This document shows, one piece after another, positions 13,001 through 22,000 of a stretch of DNA of 64,000 bases. A program made the position numbers and the translations under genes. The first letter of the stretch is position 1. Every line of letters starts with the position of its first letter. This stretch comes from Saccharibacillus brassicae. GTDB lineage: Bacteria; Bacillota; Bacilli; Paenibacillales; Paenibacillaceae. The stretch is from the NCBI RefSeq assembly GCF_006542275.1, contig NZ_CP041217.1, positions 1 through 64,000 of the forward strand, given 5' to 3'. A model generated the notes under the pieces. That model did not search any database, was not told the DNA's origin, and saw only the letters and a list, made by a program, of their open reading frames with translations.

Positions 13001-16000
13001 ACAAAATGTAGGCCAACTGGTCAAGCGCCGGAACGATGCCCGGGTTGGTGTCGTCCAAGCCCTGTAATTCGTCTGCAAAAGAATCGGTATGTAAGATGCA
13101 GCCTGCGAAACGGTCCGCGAATTCGGTATCGGCGCCGTCGCGGCAGATGACGTAGGCGCAGCCCGCTTCTTCCAGCAGGTCGAGCCGCCGGCCGAGCGGA
13201 TGTTCGGCGTCGACAGGAATGTACGCGCCGCCGGCTTTCCATACGGCCAGCATGCAGACGACCATCTCCGGGGAGCGGTCCAGCATCAGGCCGACCGGAT
13301 ATTCGCGGCCCAATCCAAGCGCGGTCAGGCGGCGGGCCAGCCGGTTCGCTTCCGCGTTCAATTCGCGGTACGAGACGCGGCGATCTTCCCAGACGACCGC
13401 CGGATGGTCCGGCGTCTGTTCCGCCCAGCGCTCGAAGCGCGGCAGCAGACCGTCGCCCGCGGCCAGATCGGCCGCGGGGCGGTTGAACGCCGTCAGAATT
13501 TCCCGGCGTTCTTCCGGCGTGACAATCTCAAGCGCGCCCATCTCCGTGCGCGGCTCGGCCAACGCCCGCCGCATCACGGCCGTCAAATGGCCCAGCACCC
13601 GTTCGACGGTCGCCGCCTTGTACAGGCCGCGCGAATATTGAAGCACGAACTGATATCCGTCCGCCCGGTCGACGACTTCGAATTCGAGGTCGAATTTGCA
13701 ATCGTCCGGCACCAGTTCCTTGTAATGGAACGAAGCGCCGCCGGAACGCAGCTTCAGCTCGTCGAATCCCTGATACGAGAACAGCACGTCGAACAGCGGA
13801 TTGCGGTTCTTGACCCGCGGCGCGCCGGACAATTCGACGATCCGGTCGAACGGCACGTCGGCATTGGCGAACGCTTCAAGCGTTCCGCGCTGAAGATCGC
13901 GCAGCAGCGATTCGAACGTCTGGCCGGCTTCGATCCGGCAGGCGAGCGGAATCGTGTTGACGAACATCCCGATCAGCGGTTCGAGCTGCGGATGGCTCCG
14001 CCCTTCGACCAGCGTGCCGACCGTCAGGTCCGGGCGTCCCGCATGCACGGACAGCACCGTATCGAGCACGGCGAGGAAGAAGACGAACGGCGTACAGCCG
14101 GCCGCCCGGCAGAGCCGCTCCACTTCGAGCTTTGTTTCAAGGCCGGTGTCGAAGCGCAGCACGCCGCCGGAGTCCGGCACGTCCGTGCGGGCAAAATCGG
14201 CGGCGATTCCGCCGGCCGGAGCCGGACTGCGCAGACGATCGCTCCAGAATCTCTCCTGCTCCAGAATCTCTTCGGACACAAGCCGCTCGCTCTGCCACGC
14301 GACGAAGTCTTTGTATTGGCAGCGCAGCGGGGCAAGTTCCCGGTTCTCGTACAAGTCCATCAGCTCGCGCGCAAATACGAGCGAACTCGCTCCGTCGAAC
14401 ACGATATGGTGAAAATCGAGCAGCAGCCAGTTCCGAGCCGGTCCGCCGTCCACCGCAGCCGCCCGAATCAGCGGGCCTTCGTTGAGGTCGAACGGACGGA
14501 CGAAAGACCGGCCGAGTGTGCCCAGAATATCCTCGGCCGCTTCGCCCTGCTTCGCCGTAATCCGCGGCACTTCGAGATTCAGGGCCGGTCGAATGACCTG
14601 TACGATCTCGCCGTCTTTCTCCGCGAACACGGTGCGCAGATTCTCATGCCGGTCGATCAGACCGTTCAGCGCCCGCACGAACGCATCAAAGTCGAAGTCT
14701 CCTTCGATTTCGATCAGCGCCGGCATATTGTAGTTGAGGCTGTCCGGATTCATGCCGTGCAAAATGTACATCCGCTGCTGGGCGGACGACGCCGCGTAAT
14801 GTTCCGCTTCCGCGACGCGCGGAATGTCCAGACCGGCGCGCTCTACGCTATCCGATCCGCCGAGATCCGCCCAAGCGTCGATCTTGGCCGCGACGGCGCG
14901 CAGCGTCAGCGAGTCCGCCAGTTCATTCAGCGGAATTCTTGCGCCGCGGCTGCCCTGCACTTCCGCGACCAGCCGCAGCAGGCCAAGCGATTGCAGCCCG
15001 AGCGAGATCAGATTGTCGTCCGGGGCAAAGCCCGAATGGCCGAGCAGCCGGCCGACAATGCCGTGCAGCCACTGCTCCGTGCCGGTCATATGCGACGTAC
15101 CGGCTTGAAGGTGCAGCAGACTCGGCTCGGTGCCCGGCTGCCTGCGGCAAAAGCGGACCGGAATGACCGCTCTCGGCAAGCGCTCCAGACTCCACCGGAT
15201 CAACTCTTCCGCGGTCAATCCGGCTTGGTCGCTATAGAACTCGGCGGAAATTTCTCCGCTCGCCGTATCCCGCGTCACACACACGTCGCTCAAGTGCGGA
15301 TGGGCGTTCAGGCACTCGGCGATCCGCCACGGGCTGTACAGGCTGCCGCTTTCGAAGAAGCAGTCGTCGGCCGGTCCGGCCAGATCCAGGCGGCCGCTTG
15401 GTTCGATCCGCGCCAGCCAGTTCGACGTGTACCGCTCCGCCCGGTCGGGCCCGAGGCTCAAATAGCCGTAGCTGCCCGTAACGGCGGGAAGCGCTTCTTC
15501 GCTTACGATGCGCGCCGTTATGCGCCCTGCTTCAATAGCGTAATCGGCCGGATCGAACTTCGTTTGCGATAGCAGCGCCTCGTACCCGAACGCTTCCGCC
15601 GCTCCGGCCGCCAAGTGCTCGTCCGCCGCGGAATACGCGCTCAGCGTATGCAGCGGCTGGCCGGGATGCTGGCACAGCTGCCCGATCAGCGACAGATACA
15701 GGTCGAACCAACGCTCGATCGTGCCGGACGTGTACAAATCGCGGTCGTAGTCGAGATCGAATACTAATTCCCCGTCGTATTCGACGATATTGACGAACAG
15801 TTCGTACATGACGCCGTCCATCGGCAGCGGAAGCATGCGCAGCGTCGTGCCGGCAAAAGATTGGGTCTGCGGCATACGGTCCATGTTGAACATGACGTTC
15901 ACGGTCCGGGCTGGTTCGTCTCCGCTGTGCGCCGCGCGAATCCGTTCGGCCGCCTGGCCCAGCACCTCGCGGTTGCCGGCAGCGAGCGAGCCGAGCGTCG

Positions 16001-19000
16001 TATCGCGCTCGAAATCGACGGGTACCGGCAGAATCGACGCGCAGTTGCCCATCAGCGCCCGGGGCAGGAAAGCCTGCTGCCCCGCGACCGGCACGCCGAC
16101 CGCAAAGCGCCGCTGCCCCGTAATGGTCCGCAGCGCGATCTGATACGCCGACAAGAAGAACAGGAACGGGCTGCATTTGGCGGCCGCCGAAGCTTTGCGC
16201 ACTTTGCGCAGCAAAGCTTCATCGGCGCGGCGCGTCAATCTCTCGCCCCGCCCGGAAGACCGGACGCTGCGCGAATCGCTCCGCGGCAGGCGTACGCGGG
16301 TGTCCGCGGCATGCCGGCGGTCGCCGGGCGAATCGCCGGAACCGTCCGCCGCCGCGAAAGTGGCCGCAGGCGGCAGCGTCTCCGCGTAGGCGCCGTAGGC
16401 CACGACTTCGGGTAGCACGGCGGCCGTCCCTTCGGCCAGCGCGTTGTAGACGGCGATCCATTCTTCGCAGAACAGCGAGACGGACCAGCCGTCCAGCGCC
16501 AAATGATGCGCGGTGAACAGCAGTTCGACGCGCGAATCGTCGCCTTCGATCCGCAGCAGGGCGATCCGGTGCAGCGGTCCGCGCCGCAGATCGAACGGAA
16601 TCCGCGCGAGCTGCGCCGCTTCTGCCTCCGCCTGCTCCGCAGGTACGGTGCGCTGCGCAAGGTCTGTCCGGACCTGATCCGTTACGCGCAGCTCCGCCTG
16701 GTCGTCCGCCAATACGCAGCGCAGCGCTTCATGCCGCTCCGCGACGATATCGGCCGCCCGGCCCAGACGCGCGGCATCGACCTCGCCGCCGATTCCCATG
16801 CGCACCGATTGGTGAAAAGCGCTCGTCCCGGGATTCAGCGCTTCGAACGCCAACATTTTGTGCTGCTCCGCCGTCAGCGAGATCGCCGTACGTCGCAGCG
16901 CCGGTACCGCTTTTTCTTTTGTCCCGAAAAAGACCCCTTTCATTCGCAAACAGGTCTTCTCCACCGCTTCGATCACGCGATCGATATCGTCGTCCGTATG
17001 GGCGGCGGACAAGAAGCAGTTGCGTCCTTCCCAGATGTACACGCCTTGATCGAGCAGATGGTAATAGAACATTTCCAGATTGCCGCGCAGCATAAAGCGA
17101 AAAAGCGAACCGCAGTAGACGATATGGATCGGCACTTCGTTCGCTTCGAAAAACGTATTCAAACGCTCCGCCAAAAACCGCGTGCGGCGGTTGATCGGCT
17201 CGTAAAGGGTGTCCGCTTCGTCTTTGATACGAAGCAGGACCGCTTTGGCCGCGGCCATGGCCAGCGGATGATGGCAGAACGTGCCGCCGGCAAACGTGCG
17301 CCGGTCTTCGTCCGGCGGCACCGAATCGTCGCCGTAGTTCCATACGCCGCCGTCGATACCGTTCATGACGTCGGATCGGCCCGCGACGATGCCGATCGGC
17401 ATGCCGCCGCCGGCGATCTTGCCGTACGTGACGAGGTCCGCCTGCACGCCGAAGAACGCCTGGGCGCCGCCGGGTCCCATCCGGAAACCGAGAATCATCT
17501 CGTCGAAGATCAATTTGATGTCCGCCTGCCGGGTCAGGTCGCGCAGCTTGTGCAGGAAAGCCCGCGGCTGCAGGTCCGGCCGCCGGCTCTGCACCGGTTC
17601 GACCAGCACGGCCGCGATCTCGCCGGCATGCCGCTCGATAAAGGCAAGCGATTCGGGATCGTCGTAATCCAGCACGAACAAATCGTTCACGTAAGACTGC
17701 GGAATGCCGCCGGCGATCGGCGAAGCGGCGCCCGCGCCTTTGTGCAGCGGATGCATGCCGAGAACGCCGTCGAACGTGCCGTGGTACGCGCCGGAGAACA
17801 GGACGATTTTGTCCCGTCCCGTAGCGGCGCGCGCCAGTCGCATGGCGACCATGACCGCTTCGGTGCCCGAGTTAAAGAACGAGACGCGTTCGTTGCCCGT
17901 GAACTCGCAGATCAGTTCCGCCACTTCGCCGGACAGGTCCGTGATCAGGCTCAGCGGGAAGCCTTTGTCCATCTCTTCGGCAATCGCTTCCTTGATAAAC
18001 GCTTCGTTATGCCCGAACAGGCTCGCGCCGAAATCCATCGTCAAATCGATATAATCGTTGCCGTCGATATCGGTAATATGCGAACCGCGGCTGTGCTTGA
18101 ATACGAGCTGGTAGACCATTTCCTTGATCGCCGGGCGAAAGCCGGAAATGTTGCGCCAATCGGCGTAAGGCAGACGGGAAGCCGCGGCAAAAGCTTTCGA
18201 TTGCTGCGTCTTGGCCGTGTACCGCTCCATCAGTTCGGCGATATGGCGGTCTTGTACTTCGGTCAGCTTTTTTTTGTGCGTATCGATCGGTTTGTGCGCC
18301 ACGTAAGGCTGCGGCGAAGCTGCGGCCTGGCCCGGACGGGCAGCTTCGGACACGCCGGGAGCGCTGCCTGGGCGGTCGGCTGCGGGAGGTGCGACAGCCG
18401 CGGCGGAAGCGGAGATTCCGGCAGGGACGGCGGCACTTGGCGCGGCCGTCTTCGTCGGCGACATGCCCGGGGCGGCGGCGCCCGCGAGCATCTGAATCTG
18501 ATTATGTATAATGTCGAGCTGCCGCGCGAACAGGTCGGTCAATCCGGTCTCGACGGCCGGCAGTCCGGGCGGATGCGGCGAAAAAGACGTCGGCGGCAGC
18601 GGCTGATATTGGAGCGGGGACAGGGAAAAAGGTTGATGCGGCGTGTAGACAGGCGGCAGGCTCTCCTGCGCCGCCGGAGCGGCGGCCGGAAGCGATTCCG
18701 CTGCCGAAAGCGATTCTGCTGCCGAAACGAACGCCGGGCTCTCCGGGATTGCCGGGATCGCCAAGTTCCCTTCGTAGCGCGGCTCGATATAAGCGGCGAT
18801 CTCCGCGATCGAAGTCAGTTCTTCAAAAAACAGCGTCAGCGGAATATCGACGCGAAATTCTTCGCGAATATAGCTGTTCACGTCGGTCAAAATAATCGAA
18901 TCCGCGCCGAGTTCGATCAGGTTCTCGCGGGTGTCCAGCGTGTGCGGTTCCATTCTCGCCGTTTTGGCGATCAGTTGAATCAAACGTTCCTCGATCATCT

Positions 19001-19022
19001 GGTACTGTGCGGTTCCGTTCAT
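7098..19022 (-). CDS. Hybrid ACP-aminotransferase-NRPS, 3,974 aa
   Basis: Converts a carrier-bound beta-keto fatty acyl group to a beta-amino acyl group and begins peptide assembly. Domains by residue: ACP with LGADS (Ser near 41), Ala/Pro-rich linker 80-245, class-III PLP aminotransferase about 250-697 (PLP Lys in YGKIAGGG near 535), C 707-1120 (HHLALDG near 839), adenylation remnant 1140-1304, T (LGLQS near 1346), C 1407-1840 (HHIVFDG), A 1844-2367, T (IGGHS near 2412), C 2467-2897 (HHIVSDG), A 2910-3417, T (LGGDS near 3465), and an epimerase 3514-3947 (HHLVVDG, EGHGRE, NYLGQLD). The second full A domain has the threonine code D-F-W-N-I-G-M-V-H; with the epimerase this predicts D-Thr or D-allo-Thr. 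The first reads D-I-W-E-M-T-A-D-D, an acidic pocket. The ATG at 19022 is chosen for its GAGGTGA site; an upstream start at 19139 would overlap the previous gene. The order resembles MycA/ItuA, but here the FAAL and KS are on a separate protein. Confidence 0.95.
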   Translation of the reverse strand: MNGTAQYQMIEERLIQLIAKTARMEPHTLDTRENLIELGADSIILTDVNSYIREEFRVDIPLTLFFEELTSIAEIAAYIEPRYEGNLAIPAIPESPAFVSAAESLSAAESLPAAAPAAQESLPPVYTPHQPFSLSPLQYQPLPPTSFSPHPPGLPAVETGLTDLFARQLDIIHNQIQMLAGAAAPGMSPTKTAAPSAAVPAGISASAAAVAPPAADRPGSAPGVSEAARPGQAAASPQPYVAHKPIDTHKKKLTEVQDRHIAELMERYTAKTQQSKAFAAASRLPYADWRNISGFRPAIKEMVYQLVFKHSRGSHITDIDGNDYIDLTMDFGASLFGHNEAFIKEAIAEEMDKGFPLSLITDLSGEVAELICEFTGNERVSFFNSGTEAVMVAMRLARAATGRDKIVLFSGAYHGTFDGVLGMHPLHKGAGAASPIAGGIPQSYVNDLFVLDYDDPESLAFIERHAGEIAAVLVEPVQSRRPDLQPRAFLHKLRDLTRQADIKLIFDEMILGFRMGPGGAQAFFGVQADLVTYGKIAGGGMPIGIVAGRSDVMNGIDGGVWNYGDDSVPPDEDRRTFAGGTFCHHPLAMAAAKAVLLRIKDEADTLYEPINRRTRFLAERLNTFFEANEVPIHIVYCGSLFRFMLRGNLEMFYYHLLDQGVYIWEGRNCFLSAAHTDDDIDRVIEAVEKTCLRMKGVFFGTKEKAVPALRRTAISLTAEQHKMLAFEALNPGTSAFHQSVRMGIGGEVDAARLGRAADIVAERHEALRCVLADDQAELRVTDQVRTDLAQRTVPAEQAEAEAAQLARIPFDLRRGPLHRIALLRIEGDDSRVELLFTAHHLALDGWSVSLFCEEWIAVYNALAEGTAAVLPEVVAYGAYAETLPPAATFAAADGSGDSPGDRRHAADTRVRLPRSDSRSVRSSGRGERLTRRADEALLRKVRKASAAAKCSPFLFFLSAYQIALRTITGQRRFAVGVPVAGQQAFLPRALMGNCASILPVPVDFERDTTLGSLAAGNREVLGQAAERIRAAHSGDEPARTVNVMFNMDRMPQTQSFAGTTLRMLPLPMDGVMYELFVNIVEYDGELVFDLDYDRDLYTSGTIERWFDLYLSLIGQLCQHPGQPLHTLSAYSAADEHLAAGAAEAFGYEALLSQTKFDPADYAIEAGRITARIVSEEALPAVTGSYGYLSLGPDRAERYTSNWLARIEPSGRLDLAGPADDCFFESGSLYSPWRIAECLNAHPHLSDVCVTRDTASGEISAEFYSDQAGLTAEELIRWSLERLPRAVIPVRFCRRQPGTEPSLLHLQAGTSHMTGTEQWLHGIVGRLLGHSGFAPDDNLISLGLQSLGLLRLVAEVQGSRGARIPLNELADSLTLRAVAAKIDAWADLGGSDSVERAGLDIPRVAEAEHYAASSAQQRMYILHGMNPDSLNYNMPALIEIEGDFDFDAFVRALNGLIDRHENLRTVFAEKDGEIVQVIRPALNLEVPRITAKQGEAAEDILGTLGRSFVRPFDLNEGPLIRAAAVDGGPARNWLLLDFHHIVFDGASSLVFARELMDLYENRELAPLRCQYKDFVAWQSERLVSEEILEQERFWSDRLRSPAPAGGIAADFARTDVPDSGGVLRFDTGLETKLEVERLCRAAGCTPFVFFLAVLDTVLSVHAGRPDLTVGTLVEGRSHPQLEPLIGMFVNTIPLACRIEAGQTFESLLRDLQRGTLEAFANADVPFDRIVELSGAPRVKNRNPLFDVLFSYQGFDELKLRSGGASFHYKELVPDDCKFDLEFEVVDRADGYQFVLQYSRGLYKAATVERVLGHLTAVMRRALAEPRTEMGALEIVTPEERREILTAFNRPAADLAAGDGLLPRFERWAEQTPDHPAVVWEDRRVSYRELNAEANRLARRLTALGLGREYPVGLMLDRSPEMVVCMLAVWKAGGAYIPVDAEHPLGRRLDLLEEAGCAYVICRDGADTEFADRFAGCILHTDSFADELQGLDDTNPGIVPALDQLAYILFTSGSTGKPKGVMIEHAGMVNHILAERDMLGLGQELIFAQTAGHCFDISVWQLVGALVLGGTTVIYSNELVLQPDLFLDRIGRDEVTLLEVVPSYLGVLMDLMQAQPGERFFCGTLGHLMITGESVRPDLAARWLSLRPDVPVVNAYGPAEASDDVAQYVTRDLSEIGLQLPIGRPLSNIRIYILDAQGRLCPVGVPGEICVAGIAVGRGYVGDPKRSRRSFTVDPYADRSPDAGSGASAAPADRLYRTGDLGSWQPDGNLICLGRIDEQVKIRGHRIEPGEIEYALRQHPAVQDAAVAVRADASGDPCLCAYVLTGSAVEPEDAARLREWLLTTLPEYMVPAHFIGLDVFPLGATGKLDRRALPHPQGTAARVHTPPRNAAEERMLGIFKQVLGLSEAGIDENFFAIGGHSLRATRLINAIEKETGCRLSLKDVFAHPSAAELAALAEQAAAEPFLRIPPAERKTHYPMSPAQKRLFLIHEMEDLGTAYNMPGLLHLEGGIDAARIETAWAALIARHEALRTTFRLIDGVPMQQIAEIGASPSAKVEYADAEIGVSPEAALREFVRPFDLAEGPLMRMKVVRIGDDAGFILFDMHHIVSDGATVNLIARDFARFYQGEIPEAVVTPYRDYSEWMRTLDLESERKYWSDLYADEVPRLDLPLDDPRGAVRSFEGSVYRSQLGRKAYDGVVRAAQAAQGTEYMVLLSAFMLLASKYAMQEDVVIGSPISGRTHPDLEHTAGIFVNTLALRGRPEAGKSWTAFLEEVKTACLQAYEHQRFPFEELVEHLGAERDLSRNPLFDLMFVMQNNEETEFAAESLRLGDLDADTGIAKFDLTLTVVPSEDGCALHWEYASALLRPETVERMARHFGQLLEAVLAEPRIGLGELEMLSGPEREQVLQKFNPPQADYPAGLTVKERFEEQVRLHPDRLAVCDGEERLTYRELNARANRVARQLLFSARGEGELVGLLLERSANMVAAILGAVKSGLAYVPIDPEAPADRMAYMLEDSGTRLLIHGRALADRIDGYAGEAWALEDMLESADGDGDGENPSVPVRADSALYVIYTSGTTGNPKGTAVEHRNVISLLLNEAFPFEFDEHDVWSLFHLYTFDFSVWEMYGALLRGGRLVVVSKEATRDSAVLLDVLRRERVTVLNQVPSSFYELMHAEQAQRGDGAEPLPVKHLIFGGEALEAGRLDRFRQHYPDMNLVNMYGITETTVHVTYQPIGRAEIERSSRSIGRALPTLSLYVMNGSKLCGIGMRGEICVTGAGVARGYLNRPELTAQRFARHPYKPDERMYRSGDLGRWLPDGSVEYLGRMDDQVKVRGYRIELGEIENIFRKQKGVRDVAVIIRKDRAGDPAICAYLVSDEQYGAFDPDEVRRQIARDLPSYMIPASIRVLDKMPITANGKLDRRALPEPEFAVRQAYTEPQGDKEIALADVFEQVLGMQLIGTDDNFFELGGDSIKAIRVVSKLRESGYDLSVRNLMMGRTIRQIADLVVPTDGAVQRYPQEPIEGEVALTPVQREFYGWKLAKPHHYNQSVMLHAAAPLDETVLGEALTALVRHHDMLRAGFAPEGMQSVRAADTQPSYDLSIFDLSHLGLPDAEDRIRQESSLLQSSIRLDAGPLLKAGLFRTGESDRLLIAIHHLVVDGVSWRILLEDLESAYRRIEQAEPVELPAKTASYAAWAEALREYAYSEELERELPYWTEIGQRSLALAVEEDSAAVPFVSAEAFCVLSEEPTRQLLHEAGQAYQTQINDLLLTALGRSVKRWDGRTEILLELEGHGREAIHRPIEIDRTVGWFTSLFPVILRSDGEIGHDICATKETLRKIPNHGLGYGVIRHLRGETSMSAQAEFCFNYLGQLDGEQETGRLLALSNEPSGDSTAAENRPPQPFTLNVSVLQGRLMMDMQYHPLRYTREKAEGFAEIFRQTLTEIVEHCATKENVEYTASDFGDLDLEMDEFSEIMKSYT
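15110..15600 (-). other. Vestigial adenylation domain inside the AMT-NRPS
   Basis: About 160 residues lie between the C domain and the T domain where about 500 are expected. They align by eye with the end of an A domain: a GYLSLGPDRAERY stretch at the A6/A7 position, YTSNWLARIEPSGR where [13 protein letters not shown] is usual, then GPADD at the A8 position. The ATP-binding TSG(S/T)TG loop, the substrate pocket and the A10 Gly-Lys are absent. The flanking C (HHLALDG) and T (LGLQS) motifs look intact. Domain identity is inferred from order and weak similarity. Confidence 0.75.
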
Positions 19023-19029
19023 TCGGGGG

Positions 19030-22000
19030 TCACCTCGTCTTCGATGTAGGGCTGGGTTCAAGCTCGAAATCCGGCCAGCACCGGCTTTGCGCAAAGGGAT
19101 AGGTCGGCAGATGGATTCTGCGCGCGTTCGCGGCTTCAAACGCCGGAAGCCAATCGGGCTGCGCGCCTTTTACGTAGTGATCGCACAAGCGGGAGACGAG
19201 CCGGTCCCGTTCTTCCGGAACATTCGTATGCGCAAGCGCAGCCGCGCAGTTCGCGCTGATCCGGCCCAGCGCTTCGGTCTCGCCGGGTTCAAGTTCTCCC
19301 CGGTCGCGCTCCGCCGCGCCGCCGCGCGTTTTGCCGGCATAGCCGACGTACTGTCCTTCGCCCGGCCGCAGCGCATAATGGAAGTTGTCCAATTTTTCCG
19401 ACAGTTCCTCCACGCTGCTCACTTTGAGCGCCAGTCGGTACTCCAGATGCTTCCGCCCCGAAGACGAGGTATGGCAGAGGTCCGCCAGCCGAAGGAATCC
19501 GCTGCCGCTGCCGCGCAAAAATTCGCCGTAGGCGCGCACGTAAGCTTCAAGCCCTTCCCGGCTCGAAGCCGACAGCGTAAACGGCCACGTCTCGCCGCCG
19601 GATTCATTTTTCGCTCCGGTCATTTCCCCGGTCATTTCGCTTGCTGGGGTCATCCCGTTTACTTCGGCGATTCCGTCCAGCCCGCTCGCTCCGTTTACTC
19701 CGGCGATTCCGTTCAGCCCGCTCGCTCCATGCCATCCCGCCATGCCGGGCGTCTCAAGCCGCGCCAAACGTTCCGGCTCGACATGTTCTTCCAGCACGAC
19801 ATGGCAGTTCGTGCCGGAGAAGCCGAAATTGCTGACCGAGCAGCGCCGGACCGACTCGCTTTCCCAATCGCGCAGGCGCGTATTGACATAGAAAGGCGAA
19901 GCGTCCCAATCGAAAGACCGGGTCGGCTCGCCGACGTTTACGGTCGCCGGTATCTTTTTGCGCTGCAGCATAAGCGAACTCTTGACGATGCCGGCCAGGC
20001 CGGACGCCGCGTACAGATGGCCGATATTCGATTTGACCGAACCGAGCGCGCATTTGGCGTCCCGGTCGCCGTCCATGCGGAACGCGCGGGCCAGCGCTTT
20101 GAGTTCGGCCGGATCGCCGACGCGGGTACCGGTCCCGTGCGCTTCCACGTAGCCGATGTCGGTCGATTCCAGACCGGCTTTGGACAGCGTCTCCCGAATC
20201 AGGGCCGTTTGGGCCTGCGGATTCGGAGCGGACAGTCCGGCCGAATGGCCGTCCTGATTCGTGTGCGAAGCGCGGATCACGCTGTAGACGGGATCGCCGT
20301 CCGCAAGCGCCTGCGCGTAAGGCTTGATCAGAATCGAGATGACGCCTTCCCCTTCGCCCGTCCCGTCCGCGTCTTCGGAGAACGGACGGGTATGGCCGTC
20401 GGCGGATTCGATCCCGACTTCTTTTTCCATAAGCGGGATCACTTTGAGCTGCACGCCGCCCACGATCGCCTGCTCGCAGTCTCCGGCGCCAAGCGCCTGG
20501 ACCGCCAGGTTCAGCGCCGACATCGACGACGAACAGGCGCTGTCGACGAGCAGGCTCGGACCGGTAAAGTCCATGAAATACGAGAACCGTCCGCCGATGT
20601 TCGCACTTAGCACGCCGGTCGCCGACTGTTCGTCGCGCGAATGCTTGAGCAGATCCTGATACTGTGCGCCGCCGAGATCGGAAATATAGCCGACGTACAC
20701 GCCGGTTCGGCTCGATCTTAGAGCTTCTCCGCCGTAGCCGGCGTCTTCGAGCGATTCGTAAGCCGTCTGCATGAACAGGCGCTGGGCCGGCGGCATCGCG
20801 ATCGCTTCTTTTTTGAGAATTCGGAAAAAGGCGGGGTCGAACTTGTCGATCCCGTGCAGGTACCCGCCGTGTTTGACTACACCGTCCGCAAGGCCGGCGC
20901 GCGCCAGATACGTCTCCAGATCGCGGCGCCGCTCCGCCGGCAGCGGCCCTACGCTCTCCATGCCGCCGCACAGATTGCTCCAGAATTCTTCGACGCCCGA
21001 AGCGCCCGGCAGTTTGAGGCCGATCCCGATAATCGCGACCGGCGAACCGAAGCCCGGACGCGCCGAAGCCGCCGCTTGGGGCAGGGCCTCTTCTTCTCCG
21101 TCGTCATCGTCGCACAGATACGCGGCCAGCCGATTGATGCTCGGATACGCGAGCAGATCTTCCGGCGCCACCGCCCCCGGCAGCCGTTCGTTCAGCGCGG
21201 CGGCCAGCTGATGCAGCGCCAGCGAATGAACGCCCTGTTCGAAAAAGTTGTCGGCGATACCGATTTCCTGCTCCGGCAGCACCTCCGCGCACAGTTCGAG
21301 CAGTGTGCGCTCCATCTGTTTGACCCGCTCACGCCCGCCCGAACGCGCGGCAAGCTCCCGCTCTTCCCGCAGCAGCAGCCGGCAGCGATCGACGATCTCG
21401 TCGAAGGTTCCCTGCTCGAAGCGGCTTTTCAGTTCGTGGCGTCTCAGCTTGCCGCTGGACGTTTTCGGAATTTGGGCGACCGGCACGATATAGTCCATCC
21501 GGATGCCGACCATACGGGCGAAATGTTCCCTGACCTTCTTTTTGAGCGGCAGAAACTGTTCCGCCTCTCCTTTATGTACGACGAAAGCAATCGTCTGCTC
21601 CGTCTGCGAATCGCGTTCGAATACCGAAGTGACGGCGATTTTGTTCAATTCCACGCCTTCGATCTCCGCGGCGAGCCGCTCCAGATCGTTGGAAAAGTAA
21701 TTCTGGCCGTTGACGATGACCATCTCCTGCGTGCGGCCGACGACGACGAGGCGGGCTTGGTAGAAAAAGCCGATATCGCCGGTCCGGAACCAGCCGTCCG
21801 GCGTGCGCGTATCGCGGTTGGCCGCTTCGCCGCCGTAATAACCGGCCGTGACGTTGCCGCCGCGAATCTGGATCAGGCCGAGCGAGCCGTCCGGCAGTTC
21901 TTCGTCGCGCTCGCCGCAGATGCGGACGCTGCACGAATCGACCGGGAATCCTTCGTCGGCATACACGATGGCATGTTCCTCGCTCTCGTCCGGCAGATGC

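Noticed and set aside
167-19049. Very long plus-strand open frames opposite the NRPS genes (for example 167-3343, 3413-6397, 7071-10622, 13200-15572, 16503-19049)
   Set aside because: They are complements of NRPS codons with strong GC bias; they lack family motifs and ribosome sites and read as Arg/Gln/His-rich nonsense.
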